DNA of 64,000 nucleotides, from positions 1-64,000 of the forward strand of contig NW_006763293.1 in NCBI RefSeq assembly GCF_000218685.1, given 5' to 3'. Below are positions 34,446-46,384 of the stretch, piece by piece. Every line of letters begins with the position of its first letter. Positions within the stretch are counted from its first letter, which is position 1. The notes below the pieces were generated by a model. The model did no database searches. It saw only the letters and a list, made by a program, of their open reading frames with translations, and was not told where the DNA came from. This stretch comes from Serpula lacrymans var. lacrymans S7.9 (Eukaryota > Basidiomycota > Agaricomycetes > Boletales > Serpulaceae). The translations under genes and the position numbers were made by a program.

Positions 34446-37400
34446 ATGACTAGCCAGTCACCGCAGCGAGCGCGCAAATCACAGATGCTTTCTGGCGCTC
34501 AGGGTACGTGCGCTTTTCCTATGACTTCTGCTTCGTATCTCGCTGGCGCATCTCCATGAATCGTCTGCACAAGAGGATGTCCAAGATGGACGTCGATCTG
34601 TACAGTGCTTCCACGCCACATCAACCGGCAGAACTTTACGTCTTTATCGACGTTAAGGATGTCTTTCTATGTGGTCGTATGATGTGGTCCTATGCTTCAT
34701 TACCCTTCGGCTTTCTTTCCCTTTGCCCTTGCGGCCCATATCAGAACTCATAATTGTTTATATTTTACCTATTAGTTGTGGACATTCGTCGTTAATAGTG
34801 GCTAATATTTTTTTTTACCCTACACACAGGTACTCCCCCTCGTGAAATGTCGCCCTCCCCAACCTTTCGCGATAGGCAGCGAACTATCAAAGCCCAGTCT
34901 ATGCCAATCGTACCGTCGGTCTCGCAGATTTACGGCGTGCCAGCGAATTCGCTTGCAACGCAACGTCAAGGGCAACAACCAAGCCCAACGATGATGAATA
35001 TCTCTCATCAGAAGCGACCGTCATCCCCTTCAATGTTACAAGGGAATCATGTCGTTACTAAAATGCCGTCTCCGCCGAACCCACCTTCTAATATGAGGGA
35101 CGAGATGGTACAGGAGCGCTTCACACCGCCCCCACCGCCTCCGGCACACACCCTTAGTCAACCGAGTATTGTCCAACATATACCACCACCTCCCCCGCAG
35201 CATTCTCATAGCCAGCCCAATATACACTCCCACATGGCCACGAACCCGCCGATCGGGTACCCACGCCCAATAAACAGGCTTCCACCACCGCCGTTTCTCA
35301 ACAACTTCCACACTCTGGAAGAGAGCTGGCAGATGACGGACGAGCTTATGGCAGAGATCGAGAGAGCGGATCTCGCACAGGCAATGAGTCAGCACCCGAC
35401 TGCACCAGGTATGTCGGGTGTTGCGTATGCTGGGGGCGCACAGAGCGGAGCAGTCTACGTCCGGGAAACTTCGTCACCTGTTAAGGATGACAGAATGCGG
35501 GGTAATGAGCGTTTAAGCCCGAAGGAGCTGGATGGTCAGGGAAGCGGAGGATCGTCGGGTCGACGACCCGTCCGAGTTGATCGTGAAAGGGAGGTCCAAC
35601 CTGGCTCAGATAGTATCAGGCCTCGTGATCGTCCCTTACCGGCCAGTCCGGCAGGTTCGCCTCAGGGGCAAGCCCAAGCTCAAATAAACACCCCAGAGCG
35701 AGGTTCTCCACAGTACCATACACCTATTGGATCATCGGGCGAGCAGTCTAACGGGTACAACCCCTATAAACGTGACTCATATCAATCAACCATGCCATCT
35801 CAAGCTCGTGCTCCAACGCCACCATCCTTGCGTAGGGCATCCAATGCGAGTACGACTGAAACCGTGCGTAACACACCTCCAGCCTCGACCAAATATGCAA
35901 GTCAGACTCCGCCTCTTCAAGCGATGAAGGCTCGTACTCCTGACAAGTCTCTTCCCGTCCAAGAAGAACCTGAAGATGACACTGCTGTATCACCAAAGAA
36001 CGGTATGAATTGGGTAAGCAGAGAAGATTATAGACGTCCTCATGAGGTGGATCGTCCTGGATCTCCGGGCGCTCCTGAGAATCGAAATGGTCACTCGCAA
36101 CAATATAGTCGTGCTGGCCCAAGGGATGAAGATGACGATGACACGTTAATTGAAAACGAGAGTGAAGATAATATAGCTCTCGAAAGAGGTAGAGAGACGG
36201 AGGAAGAAAGCTATACCCCACGATCTCCCACCGCAAATCTACCAGAAGAAATTCCAAATAGACAATATGTCACGCAAGTCGCAACAAATACGCGGTTGCC
36301 TATTATTCCCAAACACCGCAATGGCTCAACCGATCAACTGGGTCTGAGAAGCTTTGACCCTGCGGTGTTTGCACCACCTCCTAAATCTAAGGAGGAGAGT
36401 CGTGAGTCGCCAACTCTTCCGCCAAGATCTCTTGGTACTGAGCAGTTACTGCATGCACCAGAGTCAGCCATGCGTAGTCAGCAATTCCATCAATATATCA
36501 ATCATGTATCAGAACAGTATGAGAAGAACGGAAGATACCATCCTCCTCAGGCGCAATCTCAAGACGACGCGAATTCTATCGATGATTCCACCTCTGCATA
36601 CATCCAATCATACATACAGTCTCCGCGGCCAAATGCCCCTATCCCTCCAACTCCACACAGTCAAACTGCCGCTCCATCTCCCCTTATATCAGGTATGCAA
36701 ACGAGTCCCGCCCCGCCAGCTGGTTCTCCATATCCATACCCCTTCTCACATGTACGACGGTCAAATACGTATTCCGGTTACCCTGTTCAACCCGCACCTT
36801 CCTCCAATTACGATCCCAATCATCCATCTGTCATTCAGGAACAGCTCGCTTTGCAGATGCAGATGTATGCTCTCAACAATCATGCTGCCATGTCCGACTC
36901 GACTTTCTCACCTTCTTCCACGCCCTTCCCTGGCGCCGGATACAATCCATGGGCTTTCTTGCAAGCTTCCAGAGCGTTTGGAAGTGGACGTGGTGAATCC
37001 ACTATGAGCATGCAGTCGAGTCCTAGCCACGAGCCTGTCAGTCTCCCGTACCACTCCAGCAAAAGCCGAGGGCTAAAGAGGAGAGAACGATCGTCTAACC
37101 TGCGCCATGTAACTTCGGCTAGGCATAAAGTTCAACCTCCACCTCGCGTTGAGAGTACTCAGCCGAGGGAAACTAGTCCCGAGCCTTATTCTTCAGGAGA
37201 AGAGACTGCGGGAGAGGAAAAATATGACGGTGGCGAGGAAGGGGTCTGGGTCGATGATGGTAACGCCGAATGGGTAGATGAAGACGACGAGGACAAGGAT
37301 GACCTGTTAGATTTAGAATATCATCCTGATTATATCAACAATTTAGAGAAGCGACGCAGAAGATGGGATAGTCGATGGGATGCACTGGTTCAAGCAGTAA

Positions 37401-37925
37401 GTGCTTTCAACGATTCAACAGCTTACGCTTCTAATTTTCTAATCGGGATAACTACTACAGTTCCAAACTTTGGATAGAGAGACAGACACGACACTGGTTC
37501 TGTTGGCATCACCCTCTCATTCTACAAAATTACATGCTGTAACGTCCCGGTCAATACGTCGGGAATTAGCATCGAAGCAGTCTATGGCTATGACCAATAT
37601 TCGCACATCTTTCAGTAATATCGCTGCTCGGAGACGTGCTACTCGTGCTCAAGGAACGTCTCTCGTGGAGAGACTTCTCCTTAACGCCAATCTTTCTGGA
37701 GAAAGCTCCGATGGGAGCTCCGAGTCCCGAGAGGGAGATCTCAAGCGAGCACTGGAAACTGCTCTGGGTAGTTTAGGAGCCCTTCGTGGAATTTATGAGC
37801 AACGAGTGGCACGATGGGAGGATGAAATGTCGAGAATTAGCGATGAGCGCGAACGGGTAGACTTGCTACTGAAACAGACACTTGGCGTTGGTTTCCCGAA
37901 TGGCACAGATGTTCGCACAATGTAG
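34446..37925 (+). CDS. Large disordered Pro/Ser-rich protein with conserved C-terminal helices
   Basis: Three exons, 34446-34503, 34830-37396 and 37461-37925, with introns of 326 and 64 nt; 1029 residues. The long first intron sits just after the N-terminal 19 residues. Most of the protein is low complexity: polyproline (TPPPPPPAHT), a His/Gln-rich part, and many SP/TP sites that could be phosphorylated. An acidic patch (WVDEDDEDKDDLLDLEYHPD) leads into a folded-looking C-terminus: YINNLEKRRRRWDSRWDAL, then FQTLDRETDTTLVLLAS, RRELASKQSMAMTNIRTSF and a coiled coil (YEQRVARWEDEMSRISDER). Only this last part of about 200 residues looks conserved. Possibly a scaffold or cytoskeletal regulator, but no family is recognised. 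Confidence 0.75.
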
Positions 37926-38628
37926 CCTGCTCTACGAGGTGTGGTTGGTTAGACATGTTGAATCCACCCTTTCATGATTCTATGAACTGGTCTTCGTTGT
38001 ATGTACTCACACGTAAATAGCATTTTACTGACTTCCTCTTCCTCTTTTTCTTTGCATCTTCTGTCTATCTTTCATGAATTGGTGAGTAGGTTCTATCGTT
38101 GCTCGTTGGAAAATACTGACTTTTTTATTTTTCAGTACCCTAGTTTTCCATTATGACGTGTGTATATGATCTGCATGTATGTTCCATAGAAGTACGCCTG
38201 CTGCCTGCGTGCTATGTCTTGTATATCGTGTATGTACATCCAATGAGCCATGCTATCTGGTTACTTGCGGTAATTGCCTTGTCGGCCATTATTCCGAATG
38301 TCGAGTTCTCAACAAGTCATCAGATCGTTACTTGTCAATGTGCAATTAGATTGGCACTGGTCTGTATTGCACTAGACCGAACATGGACTAGTACAGTGGT
38401 AACGCGTTCCTTTCATCAATACTTATTGGTCTGGTTTGCAATTCGCACACAATATCGAGGCTAGGGTGCGTGCCTCCCTTGTAAAACTAGCAGTTCGCAT
38501 CGTGATCATAATTTGGACTTCCTTATCACTTATAAAGCTCGGCGATTCAGGTTCTTCTCTGAGTATACAAAGCAACGCTTCCATTTATTATCCACAATAT
38601 TTTCTTGAGATTTAAATCCGCACTTATC
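37926..38628. other. Intergenic, no supported gene
   Basis: Contains 3' sequences of the preceding gene (pyrimidine-rich) and the promoter of the next; a TATAAA-like word (CTTATAAAGC) lies about 95 bp before the ATG at 38629. The frame at 38153-38464 has no support. Confidence 0.45.
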
Positions 38629-40257
38629 ATGTATCTCTCCCTCCGTCAACTTTCTAACGCTTTCTTAGCACTAGGAGTACTTATAACAAGCTGCAAGGCT
38701 ACCTCCTTCAACCCGAGAGGATATCAAGCAAGTCTAGCAACATGCAAAGCTGTCAACCGAATTTCAGGAAAAGAAGTAGATATCACACTTAGTATGTTCC
38801 GCTTTCGAGTCTATCGTTCTCGACGAGACAGTTAAATCTCTACTTAGAATATGTGGATATCAACCCTGATGCCAAACCTACCATCCTTATGCTACACGGC
38901 TGGCCTAGCCTTTGGAGCTCTTGGTCATATCAGATACAAGAATTCCAGGTATGACAATATTCTCTCGTACTATTCAGTTGATAGAACATCAATAGAATGA
39001 CTACCATCTCATCGCAATGGACTTGCGGGGCTTTGGAGAATCGACGTCGCCGGGCGATGTTCAATCCTCTAACAATTTAGCAGATATTGCATCTGACCTT
39101 GCGTGTGTTTTAGAGCACGCGAAAGTAGATTCAGCCATATGTCTCGGGTGAGTCCTTTTGGGACGCCAATGTCCTGCGCATTGTTTCTGATTGTTCATCA
39201 AGGCATGATTGGGGTGCAGAAGTATGCTACGAAGCGGCTCGGAGAAGGCCTGATATCTTCGAGGGCGTTGTAGGCATCACTGTTCCGGTAATTGACCTGT
39301 TTTCCTCATACTTTAGCTATTTTGATATATCATTTCCGCTCTTTGTTACCCAGTACCTCCATTCCGCAGGTCCTTTTGTGGACAACACTCAGCTCATGCA
39401 AACCATGCCTCGCTTGGCATATCAAATCTTCTTTGAAAACCATACGACCGAAGCTATATCTGAGCTTAACAAGGATATTAGAAGGAGCTTACGGGCGACA
39501 CTCCGAACAGTTGCTAGTCCACCACCAGACAATTTCCTGACCAACACCACCAGTTACATGGGCGCCTGGAGTACATTGGACGAGGTAAATCTGAGACCCA
39601 CCTTGAGGAATGCCGCTAATAACACTCTGACAGATACCTCCTATTCCTTTCTTCACGCCAGAAGAAGAAGACTACCTTGTAGAGCAGTTTAGTATACAGA
39701 AATTTGACAACAGTAAGTGACGATCACTAAGCGCCATTAAAGCTCTCGTACTCATTGGCTGTTATCGTAGCTTTGATATTCTACACCCATGGAGTAAGTA
39801 CCTCTGTAAGAAGTGAGCTGCCTGAGTGCTGATCACTGACCCCCTTGCTAGGATCGTTATGGTACATGGAAGGCTGCCCAAGAGCAAGGGAATTTTTCTA
39901 TCCCTCAACCTGCTCTCTCTATCCTTCCCTTGAACGTATGTGTTCAGCAGAATAAAATTAGTCCAAATGATATTGATCTGACGGATTTTGTCAGGATCCC
40001 GTGGCAGATTGGGTTTTCGCTGCAAAATATCTGAAGTCGGCGAGTTTTCTTCCACAATTAACGACTAAGGTGAGATATCGAGGCTGATGGAACAGATGCA
40101 TATATTGACTGTCATGGTTTTATAGACAATGAGCGGTGCCCACTGGCCTCATCTCGAGAACCCTGATGCCTTCAATTCTATCCTGCGGGACTGGTTGAAC
40201 AAGAATACCAAGAAAAGCGGTCCTACACTCTTCACCCAAGCTGCAGATGAACTATAA
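38629..40257 (+). CDS. Secreted epoxide-hydrolase-like alpha/beta hydrolase
   Basis: Ten exons close in frame: 38629-38791, 38848-38948, 38996-39147, 39203-39287, 39354-39584, 39634-39712, 39771-39793, 39852-39935, 39995-40069 and 40126-40257; 374 residues. A signal peptide opens the protein (LSNAFLALGVLITSCKAT). The oxyanion motif is MLHGWPSLWSSW, a conserved strand is AMDLRGFGES, the nucleophile is the Asp in LGHDWGAEV (the Asp-Trp pair typical of epoxide hydrolases and haloalkane dehalogenases), and the catalytic His lies in SGAHWPHLENP. The third acid is probably DPVADW or earlier; not aligned. Product lacks a long N-terminal phosphatase domain. It would open epoxides to diols by an ester intermediate; a signal peptide points to the secretory route. 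The 23-nt exon 7 is needed for frame. Confidence 0.88.
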
Positions 40258-40490
40258 AATATTAGCCTGTCCTTCTTACTGTTTGTTTTAGAATTCCTGC
40301 ACTGTAATCATTGACTCTTGACTCTTATACGTCGTTATATTCTATATAGTGCAATGGAACAATTATCGGATGCTTTAATGCGTTGGCAGCGCCAGGATAC
40401 CCCCGTAATCTCGTAATGTCGCATCAAGGCCAAGGAGAGCGTCTATTATACATCACCTGAATATTGTCATCCGCCATTGATGTATTCGCT

Positions 40491-41713
40491 ATGTTGAAGT
40501 CTCTCGTTGCTCCAGCTATCGGCGCTTGTGAACTCGCAGGATCTGTGTGTGGTATACCGTATATCCAAGCCGCCGCTACTTTACTTCACAGTATCAATAC
40601 CGCATGCAATCAGTTCGCAGTTCACCGGGTGAGTTCCTGATCAATTTCTCCTTGTCTTATTAGTAGGCTCAGGCTCATGAGACAGAAAACGGCAGAACAG
40701 CTTATTTATGAATGCACGCTTCTTTTGAATGTTCTCAACGACTATGCGACTGGGATAGCAGGGACAGATATTGGCTTTGTGGCCGATGAAGTGATGGCGT
40801 ACGTGATCCTATTGCAAACACGCTTACCTCTTGCTCATCAAATTATCTAGTGTCCTGGAAATAGTACATGGTCGCGTACAAAAATGGGCAAGTTACAGCA
40901 AGATCGAGAGTTACAGTAACTTTGTCCCTTCGTAGTTTGTAGGCACGCTAGTTGACAAAGTTTTGTTGCAGTGAAAATGTCGCAAATACAAGATGGTCTC
41001 GATCAACGCACTACCGAGGTCAAATGTGCATACCAGAAATTCAACGTGAGTGTGCTCAGCTCCCTTTGAGATATCCTATCGGGACTGAATATCTCGTGTT
41101 CAAGTTGGATTCCGCCTTGTTGATGCATAGGAACCAACAACAGACGATGCAAATGATACAGGCTCAATCTGCTGGGGTAAACAATGCATTACTTGACATT
41201 TTGACTAACCAGCAAGAGATGGCACGTAGGGTCCAAAATACCCAGACTGGTATGATGCATAGTCAAAAGACCAAAGTGATAACTGATGTAAAGCTAGGAA
41301 ATGGGCCATCAGTATATCGAGGCCATCCAACGGCAAATGGGCCGAAAGTGGGGGATAAATCTGCTCGTGGGGCCTCGGGCGAGACGAAGCCATGGAAGAG
41401 TAAGCAGCCATGGCAACCTCAGCCTCACTGGAAACAGCGGAAAGCAGGCGAGCGAGGACAGGGAGGAAAATTTGAAGAAAGAGGCGGATGGAAAAGAAAT
41501 ACACAAGAATCACAAAAAACGAATAGATCAGATGAAAGAAGTAGAATGTCTCAGAGCAAGACAGCCCCCAAGGAGAAGGAGCGCAAGTGGCGAAGCAAGG
41601 CACCTGAAGAAAAACATCCCAAAGCAGAGGAGAAAAGGCCGGCATATCAAAGCAAAACAGTCCCCAAGGAACATCAATGGCATAATAAGGCATCTGAAGA
41701 TCAGCGCCTATAA
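40491..41713 (+). CDS. HeLo/MLKL-NTD-like helical protein with low-complexity Lys-rich tail
   Basis: Five exons: 40491-40628, 40686-40798, 40851-40915, 40972-41045 and 41105-41713; 332 residues. Residues 1-130 form predicted helices: an amphipathic start (SLVAPAIGACELAGSVCGIP), then AAATLLHSINTACNQF, then KTAEQLIYECTLLLNVL, then a helix ending in VHGRVQKWASYSKIESY, then QIQDGLDQRTTEVKCAYQKF. This helix order and the RVQKWASYSK step match the basidiomycete MLKL_NTD/HeLo-like bundle, which in other fungi permeabilises membranes in programmed cell death. The usual partners (NACHT, kinase, TPR) are missing; instead there is a coiled coil (NNALLDILTNQQEMARRV) and a Lys/Gln/Trp-rich repetitive tail with SKTAPKE/SKTVPKE repeats. 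It may be a stand-alone or decoy member. The domain call rests on pattern alone. Confidence 0.6.
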
Positions 41714-42112
41714 CGCGGATAACATCGGGTTTATACCCGGCCTCGATGACTGTGTGCAAATCACGACGATTGTGTTACATGGAAAATTTGCGTTTCTTGA
41801 GTGACAGACATGGTTGATGTAGTAGAACTTAGGCTTGGGTACAGGACTGGCCACAGCGTCACTGTGCACCTGGGGACCTTGATATCCTTATAAAAACACT
41901 GAAGTCGACGTTGAGACTAGTTGGTTGGAAAGATTTTGGTGCCAAGTTCGAGGGTTCGCAGGATCACGGCTGGGGGACGAATAGCCGATGAAGAAACTAT
42001 GAGATCAACGAGGTGAAGGGGTTTGTGAAGGAAATATCTCGGAAACAAACCAGTCCAAGTAACTCACTTCATGACTTATCAAACGCAACAAATCCAATAT
42101 AATATATCACTA
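41714..42112. other. Intergenic between convergent genes
   Basis: No gene supported; it holds the 3' ends of the HeLo-like gene (+) and the UNC-45/She4 gene (-). Confidence 0.4.
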
Positions 42113-44212
42113 TCACTTATTATTTACCGTTAGAAACTGCAACACTTCTATCGCAACTTTGGTTATCGTCGTGTCGGGTGGTCCAACTTCTCCTTTGAGT
42201 ATTTTGGCGACGACTAATTTGAGTGCAGCCGTTTCTGATTCTGAGACGATCATCTCTCTTGAGAAAGAATCCTTGCTGTTGAGCAGTACGTTGCGAATAC
42301 AGATCATCCCTCGGTGAACCAAGCCTGGACTGCTTTCTGACTCTATCTCTTCATCGCTTTCCTCGTCTGACTCATTTTCCAAAATAAGTGAAGGATCGAT
42401 TAGACGTGCGAGTATAGGGAATACACGGTGACGATCCATTTGTAGTTCGAACAGAGCATGACAAGCGCTTGGAGCACTTGTTACCGTAGCCAAGGCACCG
42501 GATGCTGCTAGCCTGGTTGGCATATCTTCTACGTCTGACATGGCTACTAGGAGCTGAAGCTTCGACTGTGCTGCCTTGGACTGCTTCCCACCGTACTTCT
42601 CGAAGACCTCTTCCGACCCTGCAATAAGATTGCAGATAAGCTCCACAGCGGCTCTCCGAACAAGTGTGTGATCGGACAATATGAAGGCCTCCACCTTGTT
42701 GAGTAGGCCGTCTGCTTTACCGACGCGAGCGGCACATTCAGCGGTATACGAAGATATATTGGTCAGCGCCATCATCACCTCGAACTGCTGTAGAAGCGTA
42801 GAAGAATCGTGAAGGAGCAGCTGACAAAATGGCCTGACTGCATCATATATGGCACCCTCGTTGGGGCCAAAAACCTGGAATGGAGAAGCTGTGATGGCGA
42901 GCTTCGCCAAAGCCTGTATTGCATTGAGATCGTTGACGTCGAGTGAACTCGCGTTTGGCTGCGAGGAATGAGATGAGGCTAGCGAATGTCGTATCAGACT
43001 TATCAACGCTTTTGCGCCGCCACTCTGCATAATCTTCCCTCTGTTTTCTTGATCCTGCGCCAAACTGAGATAAGCTTTGCCAGCAGTGACTCTTACCCCC
43101 TGACTCTCCATCCTCGATGCAATTGCTAGCACACCCAGCGCACCTTGGGCAACCAGTGATTTGGCCCTTGCTTTGACGCGAGCGTCATCTTCAAGCGCAT
43201 CATGAGCTCCTACTTTGGCAGACTTCTCTCCAGGCTTTGTCATTCGTTTCAGTTTCTCCATCTGAGCTTGCTCTTCGCTTAACTGAGGTTTGTAAGCGCA
43301 TAGGTTGGATATGATGACGAGAATTCCATAGAGCGATGTTGAGTCGGAAGACGGTTGGCGACGAGGGAACAGTGAAAAAAGCTTGGTCAGAAAAACTGAA
43401 TCGTATGCCAGACTTTCCTTCACCACAGGGTTGACGCTAAGATAAGCCAGGCCCTCGATTGTATCATTTTGGGAAGACGAGCTAATCCCGCTAATAACCA
43501 TGCCCTTCAAAGTCTTTGCCAGTTCTTCATCATTCGCTGCGAGTTGTGACACATTAGTCGTGCCGGTGGAGACTGCGGCTGTATCTGCGGCAGATCCATG
43601 CGACATCTTGACCAGAGAGACACTAGCAGCCGCTCGAAGAGCACTATCTTTCGTCTGACGAGATTTGGACTCCAGCCATTGAGTTAGTTCAGAGGGGATT
43701 ACGGCGCGACATGGTTTGTAACCACTGGCCTGGCCAAGGAGGTGGGCGACTTCGAGAAATACTTGAGGGGATGAGCAAAGATCAAGAGCATCTGTCACGA
43801 AATCGACGAATCCCTCCATTTGGAACAAAGACGAGGCGGATTGCCAGTCAACCTGAAATAAGGCAGTCAAGAAGGATACGACATCCAATATATCGCTCTC
43901 CTGGTATTTGGTGAAGTAAGCTACAATGTGTGGATGAAAGACTTCGGTGAGAGATTTCGTAGCTAGGTCATGGGAGCCTTCCTGATTCTTTCCTGCATTT
44001 TCTGATGAAGATGTTCTGACGCCTTGACAAAATGCTGCTAGCACGAGATATGCTTTTGAACGCAAGGCTGGAGTCTGAGAAGGAGAAAAGGCGGTGACCA
44101 AGTACGATAGTTCATCAGGTAGCACTGAATCGAATGCTGCTGCAGTCCGAGATTTTTCGAGAACAGAATTTAGTATCGGGTCTGGGGCATTGCTCGCGGT
44201 GGTGGGATCCAT
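42113..44212 (-). CDS. she4: UNC-45/Cro1/She4 (UCS) myosin chaperone
   Basis: One uninterrupted 699-residue frame starting MDPTTASNAPDP. It lacks the N-terminal TPR of animal UNC-45, as fungal She4/Rng3/Cro1 proteins do. The whole length is armadillo-like helical repeats: ALRSKAYLVLAAFCQG, VVSFLTALFQVDWQSASSLF (central domain), IEGLAYLSVNPVVKESLAYD, GALGVLAIASRMESQGVR, KALISLIRHSLASSHSSQ, LIDPSLI near an acidic loop (ESDEESDEEIESES) and RGMICIRNVLLNSKDS at the C-terminal UCS region. UCS proteins fold and protect myosin motor domains and so support cytokinesis and actin-based transport. Length is typical of the family. Confidence 0.85.
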   Translation of the reverse strand: MDPTTASNAPDPILNSVLEKSRTAAAFDSVLPDELSYLVTAFSPSQTPALRSKAYLVLAAFCQGVRTSSSENAGKNQEGSHDLATKSLTEVFHPHIVAYFTKYQESDILDVVSFLTALFQVDWQSASSLFQMEGFVDFVTDALDLCSSPQVFLEVAHLLGQASGYKPCRAVIPSELTQWLESKSRQTKDSALRAAASVSLVKMSHGSAADTAAVSTGTTNVSQLAANDEELAKTLKGMVISGISSSSQNDTIEGLAYLSVNPVVKESLAYDSVFLTKLFSLFPRRQPSSDSTSLYGILVIISNLCAYKPQLSEEQAQMEKLKRMTKPGEKSAKVGAHDALEDDARVKARAKSLVAQGALGVLAIASRMESQGVRVTAGKAYLSLAQDQENRGKIMQSGGAKALISLIRHSLASSHSSQPNASSLDVNDLNAIQALAKLAITASPFQVFGPNEGAIYDAVRPFCQLLLHDSSTLLQQFEVMMALTNISSYTAECAARVGKADGLLNKVEAFILSDHTLVRRAAVELICNLIAGSEEVFEKYGGKQSKAAQSKLQLLVAMSDVEDMPTRLAASGALATVTSAPSACHALFELQMDRHRVFPILARLIDPSLILENESDEESDEEIESESSPGLVHRGMICIRNVLLNSKDSFSREMIVSESETAALKLVVAKILKGEVGPPDTTITKVAIEVLQFLTVNNK

Positions 44213-44445
44213 GAGGATGAAGCTTGGTGAAGCTCAAGACGTTTAAGTTGCCTGTGTTACAATTCCAAACGGATGCAGGTGGCAAGGGTGCTGGTGTGGC
44301 AAGAATCGCGATCTAGCACAAATACCGAACATTTGTCTCGGGCATCCAATCTGGCATTGTGATGAATTTATGCTCAATCATGTTTGGCTAGTATATGCAC
44401 GGATACAAGAAAATGTATGGACAAAAGTATATAACCAAGGGATTT

Positions 44446-44910
44446 TCAATGCCGATGGCTGCATTTACGTGTGGGGGAATGCGTCTGGCTATGTTGCGAA
44501 GATAACGTTGTCCACCCTGCTGCTGTCCAGCTTCCACTCGATTGTGATGCAGCCGTAGGCCCTGGTGGAGTCCGCAAGAGCATCGAGTGTCTGATCTTAG
44601 CAGTGGCCACAGCGGTATTCGCACCCGAAGAAGCTATAACCTTCTTAACAAATTTCTTGACGCGACCAAACGGTTTTCGTGCAGGTTCTTGTATGGAAGG
44701 CAAAGGTTTATCGTAGAGCAGACTTGAAACATCAAGAAAGTCGCCATCGAATACACCTGGCTCGTCGTACTTGCAGTTGGGAATGGTAGACCCAAAGGCA
44801 GAGACAGGCATCAAGTAAGAGCCGCTGGAACTGCGAGGTGTGGGGAGGAACACCATGCTCTTGAAAGGCGTTGGAGGCGTTGAAAGTGACCTTGAAGACT
44901 TAGAGTGCAT
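44446..44910 (-). CDS. Small Ser/Pro-rich protein, function unknown
   Basis: A 154-codon frame starts MHSKSSRSLSTPP. It contains short segments that look constrained: PRSSSGSYLMPVSAFGS, YDEPGVFDGDF, and a basic helix KPFGRVKKFVKKVI. The C-terminus is Ser/Thr-rich and may be altered by an unseen intron. Divergent from the region of the She4 gene by strand order. No family recognised. Confidence 0.5.
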   Translation of the reverse strand: MHSKSSRSLSTPPTPFKSMVFLPTPRSSSGSYLMPVSAFGSTIPNCKYDEPGVFDGDFLDVSSLLYDKPLPSIQEPARKPFGRVKKFVKKVIASSGANTAVATAKIRHSMLLRTPPGPTAASQSSGSWTAAGWTTLSSQHSQTHSPTRKCSHRH

Positions 44911-45004
44911 GGATGACGAAGCGTACTTAGATACTGGAGTTACAGGACCAGAAAGACCGGAATCGAGTATTAGCCATTTGTCTCTGTGGCAGCATCACTA
45001 AAGT

Positions 45005-45719
45005 TATCGAGAGTCAGGAGTAACGTACACGCACGATCTTTCAAACCATCCACTTTGTTTGAGCTCCACGCGAGCAAGCTGAATCAGCCTATCAAGAGGA
45101 CTACCAGTGGATAACTGATGGCAATGTAAACTTCGAACAATTCTGCAGACCGCAATGAATGACCCACCGCTTTCATCAACTCTTCAGAAGAGGTATATTC
45201 CTAGCATTCCAATGAAACAATTAATTAATAAGCCATTGGAGTTAAATAAAGATAGCACCTCATCTAGATCGTCTTCTGACACGTCTCCCTGTTCATCTAT
45301 GCCTAAGTTACGGGGGAAACATACTGATATTTCCGAGGTGGAAGTCCACTGAGAGAGAAAGGATACATCTGTCAAGTTCATGATGTCGAGTTCATCGAAG
45401 GCATGGCTAAAATCGATTAAAGAATCACGGAGGCGCAACCTTGCTGGATGAACGAATTTATTGGGCTCGGAGCGATTCTGTTAGGAGACGAATGTAATCG
45501 CAGAAACTTGTTATTTTGTAAATAGTGCGTACTGTTTGTGGCTGATGTGTGGCGATCGAGTTCAAACGGATGGTCTTGTAGAATTCCTTTGCCAGTGGAT
45601 TGTCGAATGCATCCGCGACCTTTGCTAGGAGCTTCATGGCGTCGTGTTCTTTCGATGACATATTCCTTGACATGTAAAATTCGAAGAAAACAAGCTGCGA
45701 TTCCAACTTGAAATGTCTC
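45005..45719 (-). CDS. Unresolved multi-exon gene, partial model
   Basis: Several minus-strand open segments look coding: LVFFEFYMSRNMSSKEHDAM with AFDNPLAKEFYKTIRLNSI (45706-45458), RLRDSLIDFSHAFDELDIMN (45438-45250) and LSTGSPLDRLIQLARVEL to a TAA at 45005. Short introns must join them, but I could not fix the junctions near 45450 or 45215, nor the first exon. Composition is helical and charged. A function cannot be suggested. Confidence 0.45.
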
Positions 45720-46384
45720 TGTTGGGGTTTGCCACTTGACTAGGGGGAGGAGGAGGATCGAGGAGCTGGTCACTTGAGGAAATATCTATGGAGAAGCGAG
45801 GACAGGCTGGAAGTAATCTAGACTATGGTTGCTGGAGGTACGCATTAGTCCAGTCCGTGACATGATTTATACATGCCTCGTCAGCCACAAGTTGAAGCAG
45901 GTCAGCCGCAATTGATGCACTGCAAGTAGGAAATGGGATTTCCTAACATCAATGAACTACGCTTTGTATGAACGCGTGCAATAAATACATTTCTATATTG
46001 ACAGCACCCGTCCGATGCATTATATGTTTAGCGATAATGGGCTCAAATACTGGAATGGAATGAAACCACGGATATACCTTGAGATTTAAAGAGTCAAATC
46101 AATGAAGCATATAATATGTAGAGAAAAGGCTTGCCATTTTCACGTGTCTCCGATGTACAACCTACGGGATCAAGGATAAAAGGAGCACAAAGCTACAGGA
46201 TAAGTTCTGCAACAGGCGATACCAGGATTTCAATAAGTATGAATGCTATTTAAGAGTCAGACGTTGCTGTCAATGACCGGTGGCACCTGCATTACTGAAA
46301 CGGGGATGTTTCCGTAACACCCTAGATCTGGCTTGTAACCTAGGCATTGACTAAAAATAGACCTAATATCTACGGTGGAAATGA
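45720..46384. other. Intergenic, no supported gene
   Basis: Presumed upstream region of the gene at 45005-45719, then AT-rich sequence without coding signals. Confidence 0.35.
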
